Below are positions 52,453 through 61,701 of a stretch of DNA of 64,000 bases, in pieces. This DNA is from Bacillus sp. V3B (lineage in GTDB: Bacteria > Bacillota > Bacilli > Bacillales > Cytobacillaceae). The stretch covers positions 62,001 to 126,000 of the forward strand of contig NZ_JAETXM010000001.1 of NCBI RefSeq assembly GCF_024494465.1. Direction: 5' to 3'. The translations under genes and the position numbers were made by a program. Below the pieces are notes generated by a model. It ran no database searches, was not told the DNA's origin, and saw nothing but the letters and a program-made list of their open reading frames with translations. How positions within the stretch are numbered: position 1 is the first letter of the stretch; every line of letters begins with the position of its first letter.

Positions 52453-54225
52453 ATGAATGATACGATCAAGAATAAACTGACCCTTTTACCTGAACAGCCT
52501 GGTTGTTATTTAATGAAAGATCGACAAGGAACAATTATTTATGTTGGAAAAGCTAAAATCCTTAAAAATAGAGTGAAGTCCTATTTCACGGGCTCGCATG
52601 ATGGAAAAACGTTCAGACTTGTGAATGAAATTGAGGACTTCGAATATATTGTGACTTCTTCAGATATAGAAGCATTGGTTCTTGAGTTAAATCTAATTAA
52701 AAAATATGATCCAAAATATAATGTCATGTTAAAAGATGATAAAAGCTATCCTTTTATCAAACTTACTCATGAAAGACATCCACGACTTATTACAACACGT
52801 AAAGTGAAAAAAGATAAAGGGAAGTATTTCGGTCCATATCCAAATGTACATTCAGCGAATGAAACGAAAAAGCTACTTGATCGCATCTATCCTTTACGTA
52901 AATGTTCAACACTTCCTGACCGAGTTTGTCTCTATTACCATCTTGAACAGTGCTTGGCACCTTGTATATTGGAAGTGAAAGACGAGGAGTATCGGACCAT
53001 TATTGATGGAATCACTCGTTTTTTAAATGGTGGATATAAAGAAATAAAAAAAGAATTAACGCTCAAAATGTCAGCTGCAGCAGAAGAACTTGACTTTGAA
53101 CGAGCAAAAGAATATCGAGATCGAATTGCTCATATCGAAGCAACAATGGAAAAGCAAAAAATGACGACAACAGATTTTACAGACCGTGATGTATTTGGTT
53201 ATGCCTTTGATAAAGGATGGATGTGTGTTCAAGTCTTCTTTATTCGCCAAGGAAAGCTAATTGAACGTGACGTATCTATGTTCCCAATCTATAATGAGCC
53301 CGAGGAAGAAATTTTGACTTATTTGGGGCAATTTTATACGAAAGAGAACCACTTTAAGCCGAAAGAAATCCTTTTGCCTGATACCGTTTCAGTAGAATTG
53401 GTAGAAGCGTTACTGGAGGTAAAAGTTTTAAAACCGCAAAGAGGGCAGAAAAAGGAGTTAGTAAAGCTCGCTTCTAAAAATGCAGTAATTGCTCTTACAG
53501 AAAAATTTTCATTAATTGAACGGGATGAGGAACGTACGATCAAAGCAGTTGAGAATCTGGGACAAGCGCTGGGAATCTATACTCCCCACCGAATTGAAGC
53601 ATTTGATAATTCCAATATCCAAGGAACGAATCCTGTTTCTGCGATGATTGTTTTTATTGATGGGAAGGCAGAAAAAAGAGAATATCGGAAATATAAGATC
53701 AAATCGGTAGAAGGCCCTGATGATTATGAATCAATGCGGGAGGCTGTACGTAGAAGATATACCCGCGTATTAAAAGAAGGTTTGCCGTTAGCGGATCTCA
53801 TTATCATTGATGGTGGGAAAGGGCATGTTGAGGCGGTGAGAGACGTATTGGAAAATGAGCTTGGGCTCGAAGTTCCAATTGCGGGTTTAGTAAAGGATGA
53901 TAAACATAGAACATCACAACTTCTATATGGAAACCCGCTTGAAATCATTGCTTTGGCAAGAAATAGCCAAGCATTTTATTTGTTACAAAGAATACAAGAT
54001 GAGGTCCACCGTTTTGCCATTACGTTCCATCGTCAATTAAGAGGAAAGACAGCTTTTCAATCCATCCTTGATGATATCCCTGGTATTGGTGAAAAACGCA
54101 AGAAAAATTTGTTAAAAGCATTTGGGTCTGTAAAAAAGTTGAAAGAAGCTACCCTGGAAGAAATAACTACTATAGGTATTCCAGAAAATGTTGCCAAAGA
54201 GCTAGTAGAAAAACTAAAAGACTAG
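52453..54225 (+). CDS. uvrC: Excinuclease ABC subunit C
   Basis: Makes both incisions in nucleotide excision repair with UvrAB. 590 residues: GIY-YIG domain (about 14-95, [19 protein letters not shown]), Cys cluster after [24 protein letters not shown] domain (about 195-235), RNase H-like second nuclease with [20 protein letters not shown] and [14 protein letters not shown], and C-terminal helix-hairpin-helix ([20 protein letters not shown]). ATG 52453 follows AAAGGAGTGG. Confidence 0.97.
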   Translation: MNDTIKNKLTLLPEQPGCYLMKDRQGTIIYVGKAKILKNRVKSYFTGSHDGKTFRLVNEIEDFEYIVTSSDIEALVLELNLIKKYDPKYNVMLKDDKSYPFIKLTHERHPRLITTRKVKKDKGKYFGPYPNVHSANETKKLLDRIYPLRKCSTLPDRVCLYYHLEQCLAPCILEVKDEEYRTIIDGITRFLNGGYKEIKKELTLKMSAAAEELDFERAKEYRDRIAHIEATMEKQKMTTTDFTDRDVFGYAFDKGWMCVQVFFIRQGKLIERDVSMFPIYNEPEEEILTYLGQFYTKENHFKPKEILLPDTVSVELVEALLEVKVLKPQRGQKKELVKLASKNAVIALTEKFSLIERDEERTIKAVENLGQALGIYTPHRIEAFDNSNIQGTNPVSAMIVFIDGKAEKREYRKYKIKSVEGPDDYESMREAVRRRYTRVLKEGLPLADLIIIDGGKGHVEAVRDVLENELGLEVPIAGLVKDDKHRTSQLLYGNPLEIIALARNSQAFYLLQRIQDEVHRFAITFHRQLRGKTAFQSILDDIPGIGEKRKKNLLKAFGSVKKLKEATLEEITTIGIPENVAKELVEKLKD

Positions 54226-54244
54226 TATGGTTAGCGATTTTTAG

Positions 54245-54296
54245 GAGAACAGCCCTATAAGGTGTTAGACACCTTATAGGGCTGTTCTCTTGTTTT
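54245..54296 (+). terminator. Perfect 21-bp hairpin after uvrC
   Basis: 54245-54265 and 54269-54289 are exact reverse complements with a 3-base loop (TAG), followed by TTGTTTTTTT. The stem core is CCCTATAAGGTGT/ACACCTTATAGGG. It is longer than usual for a terminator. Confidence 0.88.
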
Positions 54297-54372
54297 TTTG
54301 TCATAACTTATTTTCTGAACTGAGATAGCGTTTTAGCTCGAGCAGATAGGTGGGTGGCTTACGCTTTTTTTA
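54297..54372 (+). repeat. Dispersed spacer repeat, copy 6 (short form)
   Basis: TCATAACTTATTTTCTGAAC, then TGAGATAGCGTTTTAGCTCG, and ending GGCTTACGCTTTTTTTAG: the left and right ends of the family around a short middle. Its right end runs into the 3' end of yslB. Confidence 0.65.
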
Positions 54373-54822
54373 GAAGAGATTATCTTTATGATCCCATTTA
54401 ACGGTGAACAGGACTTTGCCTGATCGTTTGCGTGGATGCTCAAAAGTTTCACTGACAACCTGTTTTAAGATTTCCATTTGTTCAGCTAAAAAACCAGCTT
54501 CCAATTGAAAATGGTGTTCCTCTTTACTTTGTAGGCGTTTAGAAATGGCAGTACTTGATAATTCTAATTTATATTCATTTTTTGTTTCACTTATGATCGT
54601 TAAGTTTCCCCAACCTGCTTGCTTAAAAAAGTCAATAATCTCTTCAGAGTTCTTAAGCGGATATTTTCGAGCTAGTTGTTTCCCTGCCCAATATAAAATG
54701 GCAGGAGCATCATCTCCTAATATTTCAGGTAACAATACCTCTCTCATTAATTCATAACCAAATATCGGTATAGTCTCAGATTCAACTTCTTGATTTAATT
54801 CTATGGCTGTGTTTTTACTCAA
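54370..54822 (-). CDS. yslB: DUF2507 family protein YslB
   Basis: About 150 residues, soluble, resembling B. subtilis YslB, which lies in the same place between uvrC and sdhC. The segments FGYELMREVLLPEILGDDAPAI, YWAGKQLARKYPL and FQLEAGFLAEQ are shared, and the fold resembles V4R-type small-molecule binding domains. The function is unknown. TTG at 54822 is preferred because GAGGGGAG lies 4 bases before; the ATG at 54858 lacks a ribosome site. Confidence 0.82.
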   Translation of the reverse strand: MSKNTAIELNQEVESETIPIFGYELMREVLLPEILGDDAPAILYWAGKQLARKYPLKNSEEIIDFFKQAGWGNLTIISETKNEYKLELSSTAISKRLQSKEEHHFQLEAGFLAEQMEILKQVVSETFEHPRKRSGKVLFTVKWDHKDNLF

Positions 54823-55042
54823 TAATCTCCCCTCTTTCTTTAAGTCTATTATATACAATTTTATTTTTGTTGGAGTGTAAGACAGAAAAAAAGGTAAATG
54901 GAATTAGTGGAAGAAATTACTGTTTTTCTATATTACATTACTTTTCAGGAGAATTTTAAAAGAGGTTTAGATACGCGTTCTCCATTAAAAATACTATTTT
55001 TTAAAAATTCTTTTTATAAAAAAAATTATGTTAATCTGTTTT

Positions 55043-55071
55043 CTTGACGCTTAATTCAGTTGAAGGTAAAA
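55043..55071 (+). promoter_or_regulatory. SigA promoter of sdhCAB
   Basis: TTGACG (55043-55048) and TAAAAT (55066-55071) are 17 bases apart, giving a leader of about 120 bases. In B. subtilis the sdh leader is a target of the iron-sparing sRNA FsrA; the G-rich ribosome site here (TAGGGGGG) could likewise pair with a C-rich sRNA. The 54859-55201 spacer holds nothing else recognised. Confidence 0.8.
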
Positions 55072-55201
55072 TGAAGTTGTCACACAATTGTAAGAAAACG
55101 AAAAATTCATTTTCTAACGGTGAGCGGTTGATCAATTTTTTTAGGGAGAAATGATGAGAAGCCGAAGCACCACTTTTAAAAACTTAGGGGGGTTAAATGT
55201 A

Positions 55202-55810
55202 ATGGCTGGTAATCGAGAGTATTTTAATCGCAGATTGCATTCATTACTTGGTGTTATTCCTGTAGGATTATATCTTACTATACATCTAGTGGTGAATCAT
55301 TTTGCAACACAAGGAGAGGAGGAATATAATTCCGCTGTAGAATTTATGGGGAACCTACCATTCCTGATCTTTTTAGAAGTTTTTGTTATTTATTTACCAA
55401 TTCTATATCATGCAATTTATGGACTCTATATTGCGTTTACAGCAAAAAGTAATGTAAACAAATTTAATATATTCCGAAATTGGATGTTTGTACTGCAACG
55501 TATAACGGGTGTTATTACACTTATTTTTATAGTGTGGCATATGTGGGAAACAAGAATTGCGGCTGCCTTTGGTGCAGAAGTTAATTTTAAGATGATGGAG
55601 GAAATAGTTTCTAATCCAATTATGCTATGGTTCTATATTATTTGCATTGTTTCTGCTGTATTCCACTTTGCCAATGGTCTATGGTCATTCTTTGTTAGCT
55701 GGGGAATTACTGTAACACCAAGATCACAACAAATTTCTACGTATGTTACAATGGCATTCTTTGTTGTCTTATCGATTATTGGTGTACGTGCAATCTTAGC
55801 ATTCGTTTAA
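55202..55810 (+). CDS. sdhC: Succinate dehydrogenase cytochrome b558 subunit
   Basis: 202-residue di-haem membrane anchor of succinate:menaquinone reductase. Five membrane helices are visible, with His residues suited to haem ligation (RRLHSLLGVIPVGLYLTIHL, YHAIYGLY, IVWHMWETR, FHFANGLW). ATG 55202 (MAGNREYFNRRLHS) follows AGGGGGGTT and matches the B. subtilis length; the open frame back to 55151 has no fitting ribosome site. sdhA and sdhB follow as an operon. Confidence 0.96.
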   Translation: MAGNREYFNRRLHSLLGVIPVGLYLTIHLVVNHFATQGEEEYNSAVEFMGNLPFLIFLEVFVIYLPILYHAIYGLYIAFTAKSNVNKFNIFRNWMFVLQRITGVITLIFIVWHMWETRIAAAFGAEVNFKMMEEIVSNPIMLWFYIICIVSAVFHFANGLWSFFVSWGITVTPRSQQISTYVTMAFFVVLSIIGVRAILAFV

Positions 55811-55891
55811 TCTTGTATCAAAGTCGTAGTTTAATACAGTAAAAAGTTAAATTAATGATAGCTGTAATATGGAATGAGGAGTGAATCACGA

Positions 55892-57655
55892 ATGGCAAAA
55901 GGGAAAGTTATCGTAGTCGGCGGAGGCCTTGCAGGGCTAATGGCGACAGTAAAAATAGCAGAAGCGGGAACACCGGTTGACTTGTTTTCACTCGTACCGG
56001 TAAAGCGCTCTCACTCTGTTTGTGCCCAAGGTGGTATAAATGGAGCGGTTAATACAAAAGGTGAAGGTGACTCTCCATGGGAGCACTTTGATGATTCGGT
56101 ATATGGCGGTGATTTCTTAGCGAATCAACCACCAGTCAAAGCAATGACAGAAGCAGCACCGGGAATTATTCATTTATTCGATCGTATGGGAGTTATGTTT
56201 AACCGTACCCCTGAAGGTTTGCTTGATTTCCGTCGTTTTGGCGGAACACAGCATCACAGAACGGCATTCTCAGGGGCAACAACAGGTCAACAATTACTTT
56301 ATGCTTTAGATGAACAGGTACGTAGTCATGAAGTTGGTGGCTTAGTGACTAAATTTGAAGGTTGGGAATTCCTAGGAACGGTACTTGATGATGATGGTGT
56401 TTGTCGTGGAATCGTTGCGCAAAACTTAAAGTCAATGGAAATTCAGTCATTCGCAGCAGATGCTGTTATTATTGCGTCAGGTGGGCCTGGAATTATATTC
56501 GGTAAATCTACCAACTCTGTCATTAATACAGGGTCTGCTGCATCAATTGTTTATCAACAAGGTGCATACTATGCAAATGGAGAGTTTATTCAAATTCATC
56601 CGACAGCCATACCAGGTGATGATAAACTCCGTTTAATGAGTGAATCTGCTCGTGGAGAAGGTGGACGTATTTGGACATATAAAGACGGTAAGCCATGGTA
56701 TTTCCTAGAGGAGAAGTATCCTGCGTATGGAAACTTAGTACCAAGGGATATCGCTACACGTGAAATCTTTGATGTATGTGTTAATCAGAAACTTGGAATT
56801 AATGGTGAAAATATGGTGTATTTGGATCTTTCTCATAAGGATCCAAAAGAGCTTGATATTAAATTAGGTGGAATTATTGAAATTTATGAGAAATTCATGG
56901 GCGATGATCCTCGTAAACTTCCAATGAAGATCTTCCCTGCGGTTCACTATTCTATGGGTGGATTATGGGTTGATTATGATCAAATGACGAATATTCCAGG
57001 TCTATTTGCAGCAGGTGAATGTGATTATTCACAGCACGGGGCTAACCGCTTAGGCGCAAACTCGTTACTATCCGCTATTTATGGTGGTATGGTCGCTGGA
57101 CCTAACGCAGTACGCTATGTTAATGGTTTAGAAAAAAGCTCAGATATGTTACCTTCTTCATTATATGAGGGGCATGTTAAGCAAGAGCAAGAAAAATGGA
57201 ATAACATTATGGCAATGAACGGAACAGAAAATGCGTATGTTCTTCATAAGGAATTAGGAGAATTGATGACAGATAACGTGACTGTTGTTCGTCATAATGA
57301 TAGATTGTTAAAAACAGATCAAAAACTTCAAGAATTGTTAGAGCGCTATCAAAATATTAATATTAACGATACAGCGAAATGGAGTAACCAAGGAGCGACT
57401 TTTACTCGTCAATTAGAGAACATGATGCAATTAGCACGTGTCATTACCATTGGAGCTTACAATCGTAATGAAAGCCGTGGTGCACATTACAAGCCAGACT
57501 TTCCAGAACGTAATGATGAGGACTTCTTAAAAACAACGATGGCCAAATTTGTTGATAGCAAATCAGCGCCTGCATTCCATTATGAAGATGTTGATGTTTC
57601 ACTTATTAAACCACGTAAACGTGACTATTCGAAAAGTAAAGAAGAGGGGAAATAG
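55892..57655 (+). CDS. sdhA: Succinate dehydrogenase flavoprotein subunit
   Basis: 587-residue flavoprotein that oxidises succinate to fumarate. The FAD-binding start VIVVGGGLAGLMATVKIAE and the HSVCAQGGINGAVN segment, with the His for covalent FAD, are clear, as are the substrate region VHYSMGGLWVDYD and GECDYSQHGANRLGANSLL. ATG 55892 follows GAGGAGTG; the ATG at 55874 precedes that ribosome site. sdhB follows after 2 bases. Confidence 0.97.
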   Translation: MAKGKVIVVGGGLAGLMATVKIAEAGTPVDLFSLVPVKRSHSVCAQGGINGAVNTKGEGDSPWEHFDDSVYGGDFLANQPPVKAMTEAAPGIIHLFDRMGVMFNRTPEGLLDFRRFGGTQHHRTAFSGATTGQQLLYALDEQVRSHEVGGLVTKFEGWEFLGTVLDDDGVCRGIVAQNLKSMEIQSFAADAVIIASGGPGIIFGKSTNSVINTGSAASIVYQQGAYYANGEFIQIHPTAIPGDDKLRLMSESARGEGGRIWTYKDGKPWYFLEEKYPAYGNLVPRDIATREIFDVCVNQKLGINGENMVYLDLSHKDPKELDIKLGGIIEIYEKFMGDDPRKLPMKIFPAVHYSMGGLWVDYDQMTNIPGLFAAGECDYSQHGANRLGANSLLSAIYGGMVAGPNAVRYVNGLEKSSDMLPSSLYEGHVKQEQEKWNNIMAMNGTENAYVLHKELGELMTDNVTVVRHNDRLLKTDQKLQELLERYQNININDTAKWSNQGATFTRQLENMMQLARVITIGAYNRNESRGAHYKPDFPERNDEDFLKTTMAKFVDSKSAPAFHYEDVDVSLIKPRKRDYSKSKEEGK

Positions 57656-57657
57656 GG

Positions 57658-58419
57658 ATGTCTGAACAAAAGACCGTAACATTTATTGTCACTCGTCAAA
57701 ATGATGTGGATTCAGCACCTTATCAAGAGGAATTTGAAATTCCATATCGTCCAAATTTAAACGTTATTGCTGCTTTAATGGAAATTCGTAGAAATCCGGT
57801 TAATAAAAAAGGAGAGAAAACAACTCCTGTTATCTGGGATATGAACTGTTTAGAAGAGGTTTGCGGAGCTTGTTCTATGGTGATCAATGGAAAGCCACGC
57901 CAATCTTGTTCGGCTATTGTGGATCAACTTGAACAACCAATTCGTCTAGAACCAATGGGAACATTCCCTGTTATACGTGATTTACAGGTTGATAGAAGCC
58001 GTATGTTCGATTCATTGAAGAAAATAAAAGCATGGATTCCGATTGATGGAACCTATGATTTAGGACCTGGTCCACGTATGCCGGAGAAAAAACGTCAATG
58101 GGCATACGAGCTATCAAAATGTATGACATGTGGCGTTTGTTTAGAAGCATGTCCAAATGTGAATAGCAAATCAAACTTTATCGGACCTGCTCCATTATCA
58201 CAAGTTCGCTTATTCAATGCTCACCCAACAGGTGAAATGAACAAAGCAGAACGTTTGGAACAAATCATGGATGATGGTGGTCTTGCGAATTGTGGGAATT
58301 CACAAAACTGTGTACAAGCTTGTCCGAAAGGAATTCCATTGACTACATCGATTGCTGCTCTTAACCGAGATTCGACAATCCAATCTTTCAAGAATTTCTT
58401 TGGTAGTGATCAAGTTTAA
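57658..58419 (+). CDS. sdhB: Succinate dehydrogenase iron-sulfur subunit
   Basis: 253-residue subunit passing electrons from FAD to the haem anchor. The plant-type [2Fe-2S] ligands are in CLEEVCGACSMVING with a later Cys (QSCSAI). The ferredoxin-type half has CMTCGVCLEACP and CGNSQNCVQACPKGIPL for the [4Fe-4S] and [3Fe-4S] clusters. ATG 57658 follows GAGGGGAAATAGGG, inside the sdhA end. A terminator follows. Confidence 0.97.
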   Translation: MSEQKTVTFIVTRQNDVDSAPYQEEFEIPYRPNLNVIAALMEIRRNPVNKKGEKTTPVIWDMNCLEEVCGACSMVINGKPRQSCSAIVDQLEQPIRLEPMGTFPVIRDLQVDRSRMFDSLKKIKAWIPIDGTYDLGPGPRMPEKKRQWAYELSKCMTCGVCLEACPNVNSKSNFIGPAPLSQVRLFNAHPTGEMNKAERLEQIMDDGGLANCGNSQNCVQACPKGIPLTTSIAALNRDSTIQSFKNFFGSDQV

Positions 58420-58423
58420 TAGA

Positions 58424-58463
58424 AAAAATACCCCCCCTTTCTAAAATTAGAAAAGGGGGTTTT
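58424..58463. terminator. Terminator after sdhB
   Basis: ACCCCCCCTTTCTAA pairs with TTAGAAAAGGGGGTTTT-like right arm around a short loop, then T. Confidence 0.85.
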
Positions 58464-58513
58464 ACTACGTCTAGTAAGAAGCTAAGGACTATTATTAAAT
58501 GGCGGGAGTTACT

Positions 58514-60670
58514 CTATTCCATTTGAGTTTTACACATGACTGCTTGGATAGTAAAATAATCAATTTCTCCATCTAATGCTTCCCAAATGGGTTTTAGTTT
58601 TTCGCCACCCGTTTCATGAATGGCTTGTAGAACTTTTTGCTCCGTTTCTGAGTCGAAAACATCTTGCCAATTCAGCTCATATCCTTCACTGACACTACGT
58701 AAAATATGTTTTTGGATCGTTATTTTTGTTAGTTGCCGTTTGTGGGCAATTTCATCAATGGTCATTCCTTGTACATAATACTCATAAGAAAGTACATGGC
58801 TCGGTTGTTCAAGTAGTTCTTTCTCCACAGGTTTCGGTGAAGAATTATGATGAACCGGTATCGATATGGAAGAAATCTCAATCTTATTTTCCTGAACAAA
58901 CTCATGAATCTTATCTATAAAGGCTTGCCCGTATTTCGTAAATTTGGTTTGTCCGACTCCTTTTATTTGTAGCATGGAAGCTTCATTGATTGGATAATAG
59001 CGGCACATTTCTTTTAAGGTGCTATCGGAAAAAATGACGAAAGGTGGGACATGTTCTTGATCGGCTAATTCTTTACGCAGCATGCGAAGAATCTCAAATA
59101 ATTCTCTGTTTTCTTCACTTTCCTCTGCAATGGTTACTGGAGTTAACGTTTTCTTCATCCAAATATTCTCCTGACCCTTTAAGACAGGAATCGCATTTGG
59201 AGTGACTTTCACCACTGGATACTTTCCATCTGTCAAGTGTAAGTATCCCTCCGACAGCAAGTAGTTTATCGTATCAATAATTTCTTTTTCCTTTTGGGCT
59301 CGTAGTAAGCCAAAAGTAGACAGTTCATGGAACTTAAGTTCACGAATTCGCTTCTGATTTGATCCTTTTAATACTTGAGCAATCAATGTTACACCAAATC
59401 GTTCGCCCATTCGCTTACAGCAAGAGAAAATCATTTGTGCATCACGTGTGATGTCTACTTTTTCACGATTGTCTTGACAATTACTACATTTCCCGCATTT
59501 TACCGGCTGACTGTTGTGATCAAAATACTCAATAATATACGATTGCATGCATTTTTCTGTATGGCAATACATAACCATCTGATTAAGCTTATGATATTCT
59601 TGTTCTCGTTTTTCAACATCCAGGCTTGTCTCTTCAATGAGAAACTTCTGCAACTGAATGTCCTGTTGTGAAAATAATAGATAACATTCGCTTTCTTCCC
59701 CATCACGTCCGGCTCGACCTGCTTCTTGATAATATGCTTCAATGTTTTTTGGTAAATTATAATGAATGACAAAGCGAACATTGGATTTATCAATTCCCAT
59801 TCCAAAAGCATTAGTCGCAATCATAATTTCTTTTTCATCATAAACAAATTGATTTTGTGCATGCTTACGTTCCTCTTCACGGAGTCCAGCATGATATTTT
59901 GCTACTGAAAAGTGCTGAGCTGTTAAAAAGTTATAGAGTTGATCAGTCTCTTTTCGACTTGATGTATAAATGATTCCTGATTGCTTTGGGTGTTGCTTTA
60001 AATAGTTGATGATAAAGTCACGTTTATTCGTTCCTTTTGCAACATGAAAGGATAGATTTTCACGTGCAAACCCAGTTTTAAACGTATCATGTAATTCAAT
60101 GTTAAGCAGTTTACAAATATCGATTGCCACATTTTCAGTCGCGGTCGCAGTTAAAGCAACAATAACTGGTTTTTGGTTTAGTTTACTGAGTGAAGAAACG
60201 ATTGAACGATAGCTTGGCCTAAAGTCATGCCCCCATTGTGAAATACAATGGGCTTCATCAAAGGCAATCAAAGGGATGTCAATCGAATTGAGCATCTCCA
60301 TAAAATAGGATGATTCGAACCGTTCTGGTGCAACGTATACAAGTTTGTATACTCCACTTCGGATAGCCTGCATTTCTTCTTGTAATTCTTTTTGACTAAG
60401 GGAACTGTTGATAAAGGTGGCTGGAATCTCAGCGGCTGATAGTGCATCGACTTGATCTTTCATAAGTGAAATAAGAGGGGAAATAACAATGGTAGTTCCG
60501 GGAAAAAGAAGGGCCGGAATTTGAAAGCAAAGCGATTTTCCACCGCCTGTAGGCAGGATGCCAAGCGTGTTTTGTTCTTTTAAAATATTACGAATAATCT
60601 CCTCTTGACCATTTCGAAAAGCTGAAAAACCATAGTATTTCTCTAAAATTTCCTTTGCTTGATCTAACAT
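58514..60670 (-). CDS. recQ: RecQ-family ATP-dependent DNA helicase (718 residues)
   Basis: 3'-5' DNA helicase for recombination and fork repair. The helicase core (1-340) has Walker A LGILPTGGGKSLCFQ, DEAHCISQWGHDFRPSY and motif VI EAYYQEAGRAGRDG. A RecQ-C zinc domain follows (CHTEKC...CGKCSNC, about 370-400), then a winged helix (to about 480), an HRDC domain (about 525-600) and a C-terminal helix-turn-helix segment (about 635-718, YYVQGMTIDEIAHKRQLTKI). At 718 residues it is longer than B. subtilis RecQ (591), the difference being the tail. ATG 60670 follows GGTGATAAG. It is not part of the sdh-gerE order in B. subtilis. Confidence 0.94.
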   Translation of the reverse strand: MLDQAKEILEKYYGFSAFRNGQEEIIRNILKEQNTLGILPTGGGKSLCFQIPALLFPGTTIVISPLISLMKDQVDALSAAEIPATFINSSLSQKELQEEMQAIRSGVYKLVYVAPERFESSYFMEMLNSIDIPLIAFDEAHCISQWGHDFRPSYRSIVSSLSKLNQKPVIVALTATATENVAIDICKLLNIELHDTFKTGFARENLSFHVAKGTNKRDFIINYLKQHPKQSGIIYTSSRKETDQLYNFLTAQHFSVAKYHAGLREEERKHAQNQFVYDEKEIMIATNAFGMGIDKSNVRFVIHYNLPKNIEAYYQEAGRAGRDGEESECYLLFSQQDIQLQKFLIEETSLDVEKREQEYHKLNQMVMYCHTEKCMQSYIIEYFDHNSQPVKCGKCSNCQDNREKVDITRDAQMIFSCCKRMGERFGVTLIAQVLKGSNQKRIRELKFHELSTFGLLRAQKEKEIIDTINYLLSEGYLHLTDGKYPVVKVTPNAIPVLKGQENIWMKKTLTPVTIAEESEENRELFEILRMLRKELADQEHVPPFVIFSDSTLKEMCRYYPINEASMLQIKGVGQTKFTKYGQAFIDKIHEFVQENKIEISSISIPVHHNSSPKPVEKELLEQPSHVLSYEYYVQGMTIDEIAHKRQLTKITIQKHILRSVSEGYELNWQDVFDSETEQKVLQAIHETGGEKLKPIWEALDGEIDYFTIQAVMCKTQME

Positions 60671-60914
60671 TTCTTATCACCTAATTCTTTAGAATTAATT
60701 CTAGTTTACCATTGAATAGAGGTCCTTGATAAGATACAAGGGAAAGAAATGTATATAATGTCTGTTACTGTGGAAATTCCATAGAGTGTCTTTTTTCATT
60801 TTTTCAGTGTGGTCCATCTAGATTATTAGATGTCGAATTCGATATTTATTTTTGAATCGATAAATTGTTTTGAATTTTTAGAAAATAAATAAGAACCTTC
60901 ATTGAATTGTAGTC

Positions 60915-60942
60915 ACTCCAACACTTTCCTTTACATATGATA
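60915..60942 (+). promoter_or_regulatory. Candidate SigK promoter of gerE
   Basis: CATATGATA at 60934-60942 fits the SigK -10 consensus CATANNNTA exactly, with AC at 60915-60916 as the -35, 17 bases upstream. gerE is a SigK-dependent mother-cell gene in B. subtilis. The rest of the 336-base recQ-gerE spacer shows no gene. Confidence 0.65.
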
Positions 60943-61006
60943 TCGTGACTAAATATATACCCATCCCGCAGTTCATAGCTGGCGAAGGCAAGGAGGGTTA
61001 CAATAC

Positions 61007-61231
61007 TTGAAGGAGAATGAATATATTCATAAGCCATTACTCACCAAACGAGAAAGAGAAGTATTCGAACTGTTAATACACGACAAAACAACAAAAGAGA
61101 TAGCGGGAGAGTTGTTTATTAGCGAGAAAACAGTTCGAAATCACATTTCGAATGCCATGCAAAAGTTAGGCGTTAAGGGGCGTTCCCAAGCTGTTATAGA
61201 GCTCCTTCGTATGGGAGAGCTAAAGCTTTAA
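61007..61231 (+). CDS. gerE: Spore germination/coat regulator GerE
   Basis: 74-residue LuxR-type helix-turn-helix protein acting late in the mother cell on coat genes with SigK. LLTKREREVFELLIHDKTTK and ISEKTVRNHISNAMQKLGVK are near-identical to B. subtilis GerE. The protein is only the DNA-binding domain, as in the family. The start is TTG 61007, 9 bases after AGGAGGG, the same rare start type used in B. subtilis. Confidence 0.97.
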   Translation: MKENEYIHKPLLTKREREVFELLIHDKTTKEIAGELFISEKTVRNHISNAMQKLGVKGRSQAVIELLRMGELKL

Positions 61232-61236
61232 ATTTG

Positions 61237-61263
61237 ATCGGTACCCTTTTTGAGGGTGCCGAT
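61237..61263 (+). terminator. Hairpin after gerE
   Basis: ATCGGTACCC pairs with GGGTGCCGAT (one G-T pair) around TTTTTGA. There is no T run after it, so termination strength is unclear. Confidence 0.6.
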
Positions 61264-61371
61264 TAATCCATATATAAAGGTTATTTAAGTGTGTTAGTGA
61301 AAGTGAATCCTTAAAGCTATTATCCGCAAAATGTAAGTGATATCATGAAAATTGAATAAAAGGTGGGAAAA

Positions 61372-61413
61372 TTGATTTACATCAATTTTTTTCAACAAGT
61401 ACTCGCCTATAAT
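61372..61413 (+). promoter_or_regulatory. FNR-type box and TATAAT -10: class II activator promoter layout
   Basis: TTGAT-TTAC-ATCAA at 61372-61385 is a perfect TTGAT-N4-ATCAA palindrome. TATAAT is at 61408-61413 with no good -35. With a start near 61420 the box is centred at about -41.5, the standard position for class II FNR/CRP activation. It precedes the metal-binding gene and the Crp/Fnr gene. Confidence 0.8.
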
Positions 61414-61445
61414 AAAAGTATAGTAAATCAGGGGAGGAAAATAAA

Positions 61446-61667
61446 ATGGCAAAAGTAGTATTTCAATTAGAACCACTTACATGTCCATCATGTATAAAAA
61501 AAATCGAAACAACACTTAATAAAACAGAGGGTGTTGACTCAGTAAAGGTATTATTTAATTCAAGCAAAGTAAAAATAGAATTTGATGAGACTAAAATTGA
61601 GTCCTATCAATTAGAAGAAACGATTAAAAAGCTAGGGTACCCAGTTTTAGTCCCAAAAGTTTCTTGA
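61446..61667 (+). CDS. Heavy-metal-associated (HMA) domain protein
   Basis: 73-residue single HMA domain (ferredoxin-like fold) as in copper chaperones and P-type ATPase metal domains. The metal site is LTCPSC with Cys13 and Cys16, lacking the Met of the usual MxCxxC, so the metal preference may differ from CopZ. The ending KKLGYPVL is typical. ATG 61446 follows AGGGGAGGAAA. It is the first gene after the FNR-type box and lies about 35 bases before the Crp/Fnr gene, so the two are probably co-transcribed. The partner transporter is not in the window. Confidence 0.85.
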   Translation: MAKVVFQLEPLTCPSCIKKIETTLNKTEGVDSVKVLFNSSKVKIEFDETKIESYQLEETIKKLGYPVLVPKVS

Positions 61668-61701
61668 ATTCTTTTAGATTCAAGATGAAGGAGTGAAAAT
61701 A

